Source: Candidatus Villigracilis vicinus
GTDB lineage: Bacteria; Chloroflexota; Anaerolineae; Anaerolineales; Villigracilaceae
Direction of reading: 5' to 3'
DNA length: 64,000 nt
Assembly (NCBI GenBank): GCA_016721315.1
Contig: JADKIL010000004.1
Location: forward strand, 41,439 to 105,438
The notes under the pieces were generated by a model that worked only from the letters and a program-made list of their open reading frames with translations, was not told where the DNA came from and ran no database searches. This document shows, piece after piece, positions 8,922 to 17,930 of the stretch (the stretch's first letter is position 1; every line of letters begins with the position of its first letter). A program made the translations under genes and the position numbers.

Positions 8922-9578
8922 ATGCCCCAAAACATCCCCATCGTAGAAAACATCCTCAACGCTAATGACCGCCTCGCGCAGACCAACCGTGCGCGGATCG
9001 ACGCGGCGGGCGTGTTCTCCATCAACATCCTCGCCTCCCCCGGCGCGGGCAAGACCTCGCTCATCGAAAAAACCCTGCCCCTGCTCAAAGGTAGATTGCG
9101 CGTCGCCGCCGTAGACGGCGATATCGCCACCTCCATCGACTCAGACCGAGCCGCAGCAGCGGGCGCAGGCGCCGCGATCCAGATCAACACCGGCGGCGAT
9201 TGTCATCTCGACGCGGTCATGCTGCATGGCGCGCTCGAACAACTTGACCTCACGCAATTCGACCTGCTCATCGTGGAGAACGTCGGCAACCTTGTCTGCC
9301 CTGCCAACTTCAAACTTGGCACACACAAGACCGTGCTGGTTGCCTCCATCCCCGAAGGCGACGATAAACCCTACAAATATCCCGGCACCTATCGCGGCGT
9401 GGACGTGCTCGTCGTCAACAAGATCGACCTGCTGCCCTACGTCGATTTCCGCATGGACTACTTCCAACAGGGCGTGCAAGTCCTCAACCCCAACGTCACC
9501 ACCTTCCAAACCTCCTGCCGCACCGGCGAAGGTCTGCAAGCCTGGGCAGATTGGCTGGTCGAGAACGCAAAAAAATAA
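8922..9578 (+). CDS. hypB: hydrogenase nickel incorporation GTPase HypB
   Basis: GTPase that drives nickel insertion during [NiFe]-hydrogenase maturation. Residues 39-46 (SPGAGKTS) are the Walker A loop, DGDIATSIDSDR is the switch region, GGDCHLDA (C94, H95) and NVGNLVCPA (C126) carry the metal ligands at the dimer interface, and NKID gives guanine specificity. The 218-residue product starts directly before the G domain: it lacks the N-terminal CxxCGC nickel site and the His-rich stretch of some HypBs. Its stop overlaps the hypF start (TAATG). Confidence 0.95.
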   Translation: MPQNIPIVENILNANDRLAQTNRARIDAAGVFSINILASPGAGKTSLIEKTLPLLKGRLRVAAVDGDIATSIDSDRAAAAGAGAAIQINTGGDCHLDAVMLHGALEQLDLTQFDLLIVENVGNLVCPANFKLGTHKTVLVASIPEGDDKPYKYPGTYRGVDVLVVNKIDLLPYVDFRMDYFQQGVQVLNPNVTTFQTSCRTGEGLQAWADWLVENAKK

Positions 9579-11905
9579 TGCCCGGCGCAAAAGTTCACAT
9601 CTCCGGCATTGTGCAAGGGGTCGGTTTTCGCCCCTTTGTGTATAACCTTGCCATGAGTCTGAATCTCAAAGGCTGGGTTAAGAACACATCTGCCGGTGTG
9701 GATATCGAAGTGGATGGGGATAAAGAAACGCTGGACTTGTTCCTGCAAAAATTGCGGGACGACGCCCCCACACTCTCGCGCATAGACGACTTCAGCGCCT
9801 CATTCGGACCCGGTAACGGGTTCACCCAATTTGACATTATCCACTCTGAAAGTGTAGACGGCGCCTTCCAACCCATCTCGCCCGATGTCGCCATCTGCGA
9901 CGACTGCCTGCGCGAACTCTTCGACCCCAACGACCGCCGCTATCGCTATCCCTTCATCAACTGCACCAACTGCGGACCGCGCTTCACCATCATCAAAGAC
10001 ATTCCCTACGACCGTCCATTCACCACCATGGCGGGATTCCCCCTTTGCCCCAATTGCGAACGCGAATACAAAGACCCAACGAATAGAAGATTCCATGCGC
10101 AACCGGTGGCGTGTCCCGTTTGCGGACCAAAAATATGGCTTGAAGTAGGGGCGACTCGCGAGTCGCCCCTACAGAACGATGATGCAATGAAAGAAACTCA
10201 ACGCCTTTTGGTAGAGGGAAAGATCATCGCCATCAAAGGCTTGGGTGGATTTCATTTGGCTTGCGATGCGACGAATGCAAAAGCGGTAACAGAGTTGCGA
10301 ATCCGCAAATTACGCGTGGACAAGCCTTTCGCGTTGATGATGCCCGATATTGAAACCATCGAAAGGCATTGCTTTGTCAGTGATGAAGAGAAAGCCTTGC
10401 TCACCTCCCCCGCCCGCCCGATTGTTTTGCTGAAAAAGAAACCCGAATCCACCATCGTCGAAGAAGTCTCTCCCAAGCAGGAATGGCTCGGTGTGATACT
10501 GCCATACACGCCGCTGCATTATTTACTATTTACCAATTACCAATCTCTATACTCTGCTCTTGTTCTCACCAGCGGCAACCTCTCCGAAGAACCGATTGCA
10601 ACTGGAAACGATGAAGCGCGAGAACGTCTCGCTAAACTTGCGGATGCGTTCTTGATGCATGATCGGGATATTCATGTGAGATGTGATGATTCGGTGGTGA
10701 GAGCATTTGACGATAGACCATCGACCATTGACCATAAGCCATCGTCCGTCGTCCATCGTCCGTCGTCGGTTTATCCCATCCGTCGCTCCCGTGGCTACTC
10801 CCCCTTCCCTGTAAAACTTCCGTTCAAAGTTCCACCTCTGCTTGCAACCGGTTCCGAACTGAAAAATACGTTCTGTATCACGAACGGAAATTATGCCTTT
10901 CTCAGTCATCACATCGGGGATATGGAAAATTACGAGACGCTGCAATCCTTTGAGCAGGGCGTGGAGCATTTCGAGCGCTTGTTCCGCGTGAAGCCTGTGG
11001 CGATTGCCCACGACATGCACCCGAATTATCTGGCGACACGCTACGCACTGGAACGCGCCGAGCGTGAGAACTTACCAACTTTCAATATTCAACATCACTA
11101 TGCGCATGTCGCTGCGTGCATGGCAGAGCATGGACTGACCGAACCTGTGATCGGCGTTTCATTCGATGGCACGGGTTACGGCGACGACGGCGCAATTTGG
11201 GGCGGGGAATTTTTGGTGGCAGATTACAAATCCTATCAACGCGCGGCGCATTTGGAATATTTCCCTTTGCCCGGCGGTGATGTGGCGATCAAGAAACCGG
11301 CGCGCACGGCATTGGCTTTGCTGTGGAGCCTCGGCATGGATTGGGATGATGCGCTGGAATCGGTCAAAGAATTTTGCGCCGAAGACCAGGTGACGCTGCG
11401 TGTGCAACTTGAAAAGAAAATCAACACACCGATGACTTCATCGATGGGACGTCTGTTCGATGCGGTTTCGGCGTTGGCGGGTGTGCGGCAGAAGGTCAAC
11501 TATGAGGGGCAGGCGGCGATCGAGTTCGAGGCAATGGCAGATTCGGCTGAGGCGGGGCAATATGTCTTTGGTGTTGAATCAGGTCAAGTCGGAGTCAGAA
11601 GCGTGGTCGAGGCGTTGGTAAAAGATACAGTGGCAGGAGTCCCGATCCAAAAAATATCCGCTCGTTTTCATAATGGTCTGGCAGAGTCTGTGCGCGAGAT
11701 GGTGAAAAGAATCAGCGGTGAAACGTCGCTGCGGACTGTGGTTCTCTCTGGCGGAGTGTGGCAGAATCTCACACTATTACGGCGAACATTGTCACTATTA
11801 AGAAAAGATGGTTTTGAAGTATACATACACCGAGAGGTTCCAACGAACGATGGCGGACTCTCGCTCGGACAAGCCGCGATTGCGGCATATAGATTGAGAG
11901 GTTGA
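9578..11905 (+). CDS. hypF: carbamoyltransferase HypF
   Basis: Makes the thiocarbamate on HypE that becomes the cyanide ligand of the [NiFe] site. In order: acylphosphatase domain (VQGVGFRPFVYNLA, residues 12-25), two zinc fingers (CDDC...CTNC and CPNC...CPVC, about 107-185), YrdC-like domain (KGLGGFHLACDATN) and a Kae1-like C-terminal domain with HHYAHVAACMAEHGL and FDGTGYGDDGAIWGGEF. 775 residues is usual. The start at 9578 overlaps the hypB stop and puts the acylphosphatase loop correctly. Two short repeats, and possibly part of a third, lie in frame inside the gene at linkers between domains (10145-10172, 10526-10547, 10708-10770). Confidence 0.95.
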   Translation: MPGAKVHISGIVQGVGFRPFVYNLAMSLNLKGWVKNTSAGVDIEVDGDKETLDLFLQKLRDDAPTLSRIDDFSASFGPGNGFTQFDIIHSESVDGAFQPISPDVAICDDCLRELFDPNDRRYRYPFINCTNCGPRFTIIKDIPYDRPFTTMAGFPLCPNCEREYKDPTNRRFHAQPVACPVCGPKIWLEVGATRESPLQNDDAMKETQRLLVEGKIIAIKGLGGFHLACDATNAKAVTELRIRKLRVDKPFALMMPDIETIERHCFVSDEEKALLTSPARPIVLLKKKPESTIVEEVSPKQEWLGVILPYTPLHYLLFTNYQSLYSALVLTSGNLSEEPIATGNDEARERLAKLADAFLMHDRDIHVRCDDSVVRAFDDRPSTIDHKPSSVVHRPSSVYPIRRSRGYSPFPVKLPFKVPPLLATGSELKNTFCITNGNYAFLSHHIGDMENYETLQSFEQGVEHFERLFRVKPVAIAHDMHPNYLATRYALERAERENLPTFNIQHHYAHVAACMAEHGLTEPVIGVSFDGTGYGDDGAIWGGEFLVADYKSYQRAAHLEYFPLPGGDVAIKKPARTALALLWSLGMDWDDALESVKEFCAEDQVTLRVQLEKKINTPMTSSMGRLFDAVSALAGVRQKVNYEGQAAIEFEAMADSAEAGQYVFGVESGQVGVRSVVEALVKDTVAGVPIQKISARFHNGLAESVREMVKRISGETSLRTVVLSGGVWQNLTLLRRTLSLLRKDGFEVYIHREVPTNDGGLSLGQAAIAAYRLRG
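10145..10172. repeat. perfect 28-bp palindrome inside hypF
   Basis: GTAGGGGCGACTCG followed by its exact reverse complement. It encodes VGATRESPLQ in frame in the linker between the zinc-finger and YrdC-like domains of HypF, a place where family members vary. Confidence 0.85.
10708..10770. repeat. CCATCG/GACC short-unit repeat, family E, inside hypF
   Basis: Imperfect units of CCATCGACCATTGACC and CCATCGTCCGTCGTC type, in frame as a Ser/Pro/His-rich linker (DHKPSSVVHRPSSV) before the conserved IRRSRGYSP. Related copies occur outside genes at 41579-41646 and 55020-55092. Confidence 0.75.
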
Positions 11906-11906
11906 T

Positions 11907-12164
11907 ATGTGTTTAGGCGTACCTGGAAAAATTGTTGATCTGTATGAAAAGGGCGGGCTGAAAATGGCGAAGGTTGATTTTGGGGGAATCTTCCGTGAGG
12001 CATGTTTGGATTATGTGGATGAAGTTAAAGTTGGCGATTATTGCATTATCCATGTGGGGTTTGCGATCAGCGTATTGAGCGAATCAGAAGCCATGGAAAC
12101 GCTTGAGTTGCTGCGGCAGATCGGTGCGATCGAAGAAGAGTTGGGACCTGAGACGCCAGCATGA
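11907..12164 (+). CDS. hypC: hydrogenase assembly chaperone HypC
   Basis: Small chaperone that carries the Fe(CN)2CO unit with HypD and holds the hydrogenase large-subunit precursor. The 85-residue product begins MCLGVPGKIV; the Cys after Met is the essential ligand. GDYCIIHVGFAI is the conserved beta-barrel segment. It starts one base after the hypF stop and its TGA overlaps the hypD ATG. Confidence 0.95.
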   Translation: MCLGVPGKIVDLYEKGGLKMAKVDFGGIFREACLDYVDEVKVGDYCIIHVGFAISVLSESEAMETLELLRQIGAIEEELGPETPA

Positions 12165-13240
12165 AGTATGTAACCGAATATCGTGACGCGGCGCTGGTGA
12201 AGGGCGTGATCGAAGAGATCCGCCGTACCGTGACGCGCCCGTGGACGTTGATGGAAATTTGCGGCGGGCAAACGCACGCGATCGTGCGTCATGGCATAGA
12301 TCAATTGCTGCCGCCTCAGATCGAACTGGTGCATGGTCCCGGCTGCCCGGTGTGTGTGACTCCGCTGGAGCTGATCGACAAGGCATTGTCGATTGCGGCA
12401 CGCCCGGATGTGATCTTTTGTTCGTACGGCGATATGCTGCGCGTGCCCGGCTCAAGCCGTGACCTGTTCTCTGTCAAAGCTCAGGGCGGGGATGTGCGCG
12501 TGGTGTATTCTCCGCTCGATGCGGTCACGCTGGCGGAGAAGAATCCGGATAAGCAGGTTGTATTTTTTGCGATCGGGTTTGAAACCACCGCCCCACCGAA
12601 TGTGATGAGCGTGCTGCAAGCACAGCGGCTTGGACTGAAAAATTTTTCAGTGCTTGTTTCGCATGTACGCGTGCCGCCTGCCATGAGCGCCATCCTCAAT
12701 TCGCCGCATAACCGCGTGCAGGGATTTTTGCTGGCAGGGCATGTGAATGCCATTATGGGCTATTGGGAATATCCGCCGTTGTTGGAGAAGTTCAAGATCC
12801 CGATGGTGGTGACCGGCTTTGAGCCGCTCGACATTGTGCAGGGAATTTTGAAAACTGTGCAACTGCTCGAAGAAGGCAAAGTGGAAGTTGCCAATGCCTA
12901 TCAACGCGCCGTGACCTTTGAAGGCTTGAAGCCCGCACAGGCGGCGATCAATAAAGTGTTCATGGAATGTGACCGCAAGTGGCGCGGCATTGGCATGATC
13001 CCGATGAGCGGTTGGTGTTTGCGCCCCGAGTTTGAAGAATTCAACGCCGAAATACGCTTTGATGTGGAATCCATCCACGCAGAAGAATCTCCGCTGTGCA
13101 TTGCGGGTGAAATTTTGCAAGGCTTGAAGAAACCCCATCACTGTTCGGCTTTTGGCAAGCAATGTACGCCTGAAAATCCGCTCGGCGCGACAATGGTCTC
13201 GTCTGAGGGGGCGTGCGCGGCGTATTATAAATATGGACGG
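12161..13240 (+). CDS. hypD: hydrogenase Fe-CN/CO assembly protein HypD, stop codon lost
   Basis: Iron-sulfur scaffold on which the Fe(CN)2CO group is built with HypC and HypE. Motifs: MEICGGQTHAIVRHG (C34), GPGCPVCVTP (C62 and C65) and the C-terminal cluster region HHCSAFGKQC to EGACAAYYKYGR. About 360 residues can be read, nearly the full family length; only the last few residues and the stop are missing because an artificial-looking homopolymer block begins at about 13237. The frame stays open through that block to 13807 by chance, but nothing past YYKYGR should be read as protein. Starts with an ATGA overlap with hypC. Confidence 0.92.
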
Positions 13241-13780
13241 GGCCCCCAAGGCCCCCCCCCGGGGGAAAAACCAAGCACAACCCCCCCCCCGGGGGGGGGA
13301 GGGAAGGGACAAAACCAACCCCCCAAACCCCCCCCCCCCCCCGGGCCCCGGGCCCCCCCCACCGGGGCGGGGGCCCCACCCCCCAAACCCCCCACCCCCC
13401 CCCCCACAAAAAAAGAAAAAAACCCGCAACCCACCGAGAGAAAAAAAAAAAGAGGAGAAAGAGGGGCACCCCACGCCCGGGTTAAAAAAAAAAAAAACCA
13501 AAACACCCCACACCAACCCCAAAAAGCCCCCACCAAAAAAAAAAAAAAACCAGAAACCCACCCCACCAAAAAAAAAAAAAAAAAAAAAAAAACAACCCCC
13601 CCCCCCAGGGAGAAAAAACAGGAAAAACCGCCCTCAGACGGAAAATGCATATTACACAAGGTTGAATTATTTTCTTATCTTGAAAAACGGGGGTGCCCCA
13701 AAAACGGCGGGGAGCCCCCCCGGGGTGCCGGGTTTCGTGGGGAAAGGGAGGCGGGGCGGGCGGGGAAATGGCTTTGTCGC
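13237..13780. other. homopolymer block, probable assembly artefact
   Basis: From about 13237 to 13640 the sequence is nearly free of T and made of runs such as C15 and A25 (13568-13592). A second G-rich part follows at 13686-13775 after a short ordinary-looking piece. It sits exactly where the end of hypD and the start region of hypE should meet. No natural coding or regulatory element looks like this. Confidence 0.85.
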
Positions 13781-13820
13781 AAGAAGATTGACGATTTACA
13801 GATCTGATGATTGGAAGATT

Positions 13821-14885
13821 ATGACAGACGAAACAGTCAACATCGAAGGTGCCGTATGTGCTCCGCCGCTGACACACAATGAACAGATCGTGATGGGACA
13901 TGGCGCGGGCGGACGGATGAGTCATCAACTGATTCAGAAGGCGTTCGTGTCTGCGTTTCAGAACACGGCGTTGAACGCGGGGGATGATGCGGCGTTGGTG
14001 GAAGCGGGGTTGCGGCAGAAATTATCCATCAGCACCGATTCGCATGTGGTCTTTCCGTTGTTCTTCCCCGGCGGCGACATCGGCAAACTCGCCGTGTGTG
14101 GCACTGTGAATGATGTGGCAATGCTTGGCGCAAAGCCGCTGTATCTCACCGCGGGTTTCATCCTTGAAGAAGGCTTGCCGATGGACACGCTCAAGCAGGT
14201 TATCGAGTCCATGCGTTTAGCGGCGGAAGAAGCAGGCGTGCAGATCGTGGCGGGCGATACGAAAGTGGTGCAGCGCGGCAAAGCAGACGGGATGTACATC
14301 ACCACCGCCGGAGTTGGTCTGGTGCGTGAGAATGTAAACGTCAGCGGGGCGAACGCGAAGCCCGGCGATGTGGTCATTATTTCCGGCACGATGGGCGATC
14401 ACGGCATTGCCGTCCTTGCTGCACGCGGCGAACTTGGATTCCAGTCCAGTTTGCAGAGCGATGTGGCTCCGTTAAATCATCTCATCGCGGCGATGCTGGA
14501 TGCGAGTCCGAATATCCATGTGCTGCGTGATCCCACGCGCGGTGGCTTGGCAACGACCTTGAATGAGATCGCGACTCAATCCAAGGCGGGAATTATTTTA
14601 AACGAAGAGGCGATTCCAGTTCACCCGGAAGTCAACGCGGCGTGTGAGATGCTCGGGTTCGATGCGCTGTACGTGGCGAATGAGGGGAAACTGGTGGCAA
14701 TTGTCCCGCAGGAAGATGCGGAAAAAGTGTTGGCGGTGATGAAGTCCACGAGATATGGCGAGGGTGCGGTGATTATTGGTGAAGTGGTCGCAGAGCCAAA
14801 GTCACGTGTGCTGCTCAAGACTGCTTTGGGAAGTACGCGCGTGGTGGACATGCTGGCAGGTGAAATGCTGCCGAGGATTTGTTGA
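13821..14885 (+). CDS. hypE: hydrogenase maturation protein HypE
   Basis: Dehydrates its own C-terminal thiocarbamate to thiocyanate, the source of cyanide for the [NiFe] site. The 354-residue product has the PurM-like start MGHGAGGRMSHQLIQKAF, the ATP-binding stretch NAGDDAALV, the core DPTRGGLATTLNEIA and ends MLPRIC; the last Cys receives the carbamoyl group from HypF. The ATG at 13821 is the first Met after the damaged block and gives the usual N-terminus. Last gene of the hyp set. Confidence 0.95.
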   Translation: MTDETVNIEGAVCAPPLTHNEQIVMGHGAGGRMSHQLIQKAFVSAFQNTALNAGDDAALVEAGLRQKLSISTDSHVVFPLFFPGGDIGKLAVCGTVNDVAMLGAKPLYLTAGFILEEGLPMDTLKQVIESMRLAAEEAGVQIVAGDTKVVQRGKADGMYITTAGVGLVRENVNVSGANAKPGDVVIISGTMGDHGIAVLAARGELGFQSSLQSDVAPLNHLIAAMLDASPNIHVLRDPTRGGLATTLNEIATQSKAGIILNEEAIPVHPEVNAACEMLGFDALYVANEGKLVAIVPQEDAEKVLAVMKSTRYGEGAVIIGEVVAEPKSRVLLKTALGSTRVVDMLAGEMLPRIC

Positions 14886-14917
14886 AACAAGTTCAGCTTT
14901 AAACAAAAGGCAGCCGG

Positions 14918-15730
14918 ATGAAATTCCTTGATTCCCTCATAGACCGTATGTATGCATACGAGATCGTGCCGCATCAGGTTACCCCAGAAAAATACAACAT
15001 CTCATTTCAAGAGGTTTTGATTCCTGCCAGTGATGGCGGTACGCTTTACGGCTGGCATATCCCTGCATCGCCGAATGCACCAACGATCATCCTGCTGCAT
15101 GGGTGGAGCAGAAACCTATCCCGCACACTCCCTTACATTCAGGCGCTCCATCCTTTGGGATATAACCTGCTGGCTTTTGATACTCGCAATCATGGCAGTA
15201 GTTCCGCAGTGGAACGCCCCACCGTTGGCACATTTGCACAGGATGTCGTCTCGGCGGTCAAGTTCTTGAGGCTACAGGGAAACACAAGCTCAATCGGCGC
15301 ACTCGGATTATCCGTTGGCGGAGGCGGTGTTATCAACGCCGCAGGTTGGGAAGATCAGATCCGCAGCGTCATCACCATTGGAGCCATCTCGCATCCTAAA
15401 GCGGTCATGAAGTTTGAATTTTACAAACGGCATATCCCCGGCTTTTTGGCATCTCTTCTGTTTGGTTACATGCGCAGACAATATGGGTTGGATTTTGACG
15501 CCATTGCACCCGTGAATAACATCCGCAAGTCACAGGCAGAATTTCTGCTCATCCACGGTGAGCAAGATGAAACGGTTCCGGTTGAACAGGCGCACGCCTT
15601 GTTTGAGGCGGGAAACCCTGAAAAGACCCATCTTTGGGTCATTCCAGAAAAAGGGCATAGCAACTGCCACACGTACCCGCAGTTCTTTGATAAGGTCAGG
15701 GAGTTTTTGGAAAAGACTTTGCCTGTTTAG
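14918..15730 (+). CDS. alpha/beta hydrolase
   Basis: A 270-residue serine hydrolase. Oxyanion-hole segment LLHGWSRN (residues 64-71), nucleophile elbow GLSVGG near residue 130, acid in HGEQDETVP and catalytic His in GHSNCH. No signal peptide or lipobox, so probably cytoplasmic, although residues 1-12 could lie on the membrane. Substrate unknown. 32 bases after hypE in the same direction, possibly by read-through; no link with hydrogenase maturation is known. Confidence 0.8.
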   Translation: MKFLDSLIDRMYAYEIVPHQVTPEKYNISFQEVLIPASDGGTLYGWHIPASPNAPTIILLHGWSRNLSRTLPYIQALHPLGYNLLAFDTRNHGSSSAVERPTVGTFAQDVVSAVKFLRLQGNTSSIGALGLSVGGGGVINAAGWEDQIRSVITIGAISHPKAVMKFEFYKRHIPGFLASLLFGYMRRQYGLDFDAIAPVNNIRKSQAEFLLIHGEQDETVPVEQAHALFEAGNPEKTHLWVIPEKGHSNCHTYPQFFDKVREFLEKTLPV

Positions 15731-15830
15731 AAAGAATTGGATGGTTGATGGCGGTGGCAGAAGAATTCAAACTTCTTTCCGCCTTTCTCGTCCTGATTTC
15801 CGTCTGCCTTGCTTCGGCGTAGACTCATCG

Positions 15831-15925
15831 TGATGAAATAGAATCCTTTTTGATTCCTACCTCACCGAAAAAATGCAGGCTTATCAAATCCCTGGTGCGG
15901 TGTTCAGCGTGCTCAAAGATATACC
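15831..15925 (+). pseudogene. remnant of a serine beta-lactamase-like gene
   Basis: A short piece reads FDSYLTEKMQAYQIPGAVFS then VLKD (15849-15920), typical of the N-terminus of class C beta-lactamase/DD-peptidase-related proteins (PF00144). A frame break sits in the T6 run at 15847-15851 and no coding continues afterwards. The rest of the 440-base gap (15731-16171) shows no other gene. Confidence 0.45.
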
Positions 15926-16171
15926 GCGCGGTGTAAGCCACTGCCTACACATACTCATGCATACAAGTTCAATGGGCATACAATAATTAATATCGAAATG
16001 TCTGCACTTCTATTGTAGGAGAGCCGGGCAAAGATAATTCCTTTGATCGTCTGTTGTTGTGCATGGTTGAAGCACCACAAGAAAATCAGAGGAATTAGGA
16101 TTCTTAATATATAATGCAGTCGTTATGGTGTACCCAACGCCAAAATAAATCCAACTAATTTCGGAGGAAAA

Positions 16172-16999
16172 ATGGTTAAAAAATTAGCCCGTCTTTTCAC
16201 ATTCTTGATGATCGTGGGCATTCTGGTGGCGGCTTGTGCCCCAAAGGCTGAAGCTCCCACCGCTGCACCTGCAGCGTCTGGTGCCAATGGCTTGCCTGAC
16301 CTGGGCGGCAAAGAGATCATTGTTGCTGTTGAGAATGCGTATCCCCCCTTCAACTTCATTGATAAAGCCACTAACCAGGGCGCTGGTTGGGATTATGATG
16401 CCTGGCAGGAAATCTGCAATCGTTTGAACTGCAAACCCGTGATGACCGAAGCCGCATGGGATGGCATCTTCGAAGCCGCCGCTGCCGGTCAATATGATGT
16501 TGTGGCAGATGGCGTGACCGTCACCGAAGAACGCAAGCAGAAGGTTGCCTTCTCTGATTCATACATGCACTATGGGCAGGTCATCCTCGTCCGTGCTGAT
16601 GAAGACCGCTTCACCGACTCAGCAAGTCTGGCTGCATTGACCGATGCAACCGTCGCTTCACAGCTCGGCACAACGAACGAAGCGAAAGCCATTGAGATCG
16701 TTGGCGAAGACCGCGTGAAGTCTTTCGATACATTCGATGCCTCTGTATTGGCGTTGATCAGCAAGGATGTGGACGCTGTCATCATTGACCAGCCCGCCGC
16801 GCTCGGCTTCATCGCCGCCAACAAAGGCGAGCTCAAATTCCTTGATGAACTCTTGACCAGTGAAGACCTGGGCTTTGTGTTCCAGCAGGGCAGCGACCTG
16901 ATCGACCCGGTCAACGCCGCACTCGCTGCCATGAAAGCAGATGGCACGCTGGATGCACTCTATCAAAAGTGGTTCGTCGATTTCGTTCCGGCTAACTAA
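16172..16999 (+). CDS. amino acid ABC transporter substrate-binding lipoprotein
   Basis: A 275-residue extracellular binding protein of the polar amino acid (SBP_bac_3) family. Signal peptide with lipobox LVAAC (Cys about residue 23), then a Thr/Ala/Pro linker and the family start KEIIVAVENAYPPFNFID; later DGVTVTEERKQKVAFSDSYMHYGQ is the conserved ligand-binding segment. GGAGGAAAA lies just before the ATG. Followed by a hairpin, then the permease and ATPase genes. The exact ligand cannot be read; the racemase-like gene downstream suggests amino acids. Confidence 0.92.
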   Translation: MVKKLARLFTFLMIVGILVAACAPKAEAPTAAPAASGANGLPDLGGKEIIVAVENAYPPFNFIDKATNQGAGWDYDAWQEICNRLNCKPVMTEAAWDGIFEAAAAGQYDVVADGVTVTEERKQKVAFSDSYMHYGQVILVRADEDRFTDSASLAALTDATVASQLGTTNEAKAIEIVGEDRVKSFDTFDASVLALISKDVDAVIIDQPAALGFIAANKGELKFLDELLTSEDLGFVFQQGSDLIDPVNAALAAMKADGTLDALYQKWFVDFVPAN

Positions 17000-17019
17000 T
17001 TTTCAGACGTTACCAAACA

Positions 17020-17056
17020 AGAAGGGCTTGCCGTCGTAGTAGTGGCAAGCCCTTCT
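17020..17056 (+). terminator. hairpin between binding protein and permease genes
   Basis: A 13-bp perfect stem (17020-17032 with 17044-17056). Placed to end part of the transcripts or to protect the 5' message, which would keep the binding protein more abundant than the membrane parts. Confidence 0.75.
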
Positions 17057-17072
17057 ACTTGGAGGTAGACTC

Positions 17073-17930
17073 GTGACAACTACAAACGAAAAGATCGGCG
17101 AGGGACGCTTATTTCCGTCAACCAGCAAACTGGAGGAGTTACCCTGGTGGGCATTGATCATTGGGTTGGCGGCTGTCCTCATTATTTTCAGCATTCTTAC
17201 CACCCCTCTGTACCGCGATGCCTTTGACTTCATTCGCGAAGGCATTGTAACCACCGTCCGCGTCACACTCACCGCATACGCATTCGCCATCGTTGGCGGC
17301 TTATTCCTCGGTTTGGGGCGTGTTTCAAAGAACGTGATCTACTATAATTTTGCGACGCTTTATGTAGAATTGATGCGCGGCATTCCAATGCTGGTCATCA
17401 TTTTGTACGGCGCGTTTGTAGTTGTACCGATCGGACTGCAACTAATTAATGGATTGGGGAGTTGGTTGACAGGCATTGGGCTGGCTGGATTGGGAGCCAC
17501 CCTTCAACAGGTTGACATTCAGGATGTAGACATGAGCGGGCGCGCCATTGCAGGTCTGGCAATGGGATACGCCGCTTTTGAAGCCGAAGTTTTCCGTGCA
17601 GGCATTCAGTCCATCGAACGCGGACAAATGGAAGCGGCGCGTTCTTTGGGGATGACCTATGTGCAAGCCATGCGTTACGTCATCCTGCCGCAGGCATTTC
17701 GCCGCGTTCTGCCGCCTCTTGGCAACGACTTCATCGCTATTTTAAAAGATTCATCGCTGATCTCTGTGCTCGCCGTGCGCGACATTACCCAACTGGGAAA
17801 ACTTTATCGCGCGCGCACATTCAGCTCCTTTGAAGCCTACAACATCATGGCATTTCTCTATTTGAGCATGACGATCTCTTTGTCCATGCTGGTCAAATTC
17901 ATTGAAAGGAGACTGGGACGTGGACGCTAA
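17073..17930 (+). CDS. amino acid ABC transporter permease
   Basis: A 285-residue membrane subunit of the HisMQ/GlnP type with about five or six helices. The ATPase-contact loop is clear: GQMEAARSLGMTYVQAMRYV then ILPQAFRRVLPPLGNDFIAI. GTG start at 17073 with GGAGG 6 bases upstream. Ends 11 bases inside the ATPase gene, so the two are translationally coupled. Confidence 0.93.
   Translation: MTTTNEKIGEGRLFPSTSKLEELPWWALIIGLAAVLIIFSILTTPLYRDAFDFIREGIVTTVRVTLTAYAFAIVGGLFLGLGRVSKNVIYYNFATLYVELMRGIPMLVIILYGAFVVVPIGLQLINGLGSWLTGIGLAGLGATLQQVDIQDVDMSGRAIAGLAMGYAAFEAEVFRAGIQSIERGQMEAARSLGMTYVQAMRYVILPQAFRRVLPPLGNDFIAILKDSSLISVLAVRDITQLGKLYRARTFSSFEAYNIMAFLYLSMTISLSMLVKFIERRLGRGR

Noticed and set aside
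12647..13928. Long open frames on both strands across the homopolymer block, with Pro/Lys-rich or Gly/Phe-rich products
   Set aside because: They come only from homopolymer runs that lack stops; no protein family, no start sites, and they overlap hypD and hypE.
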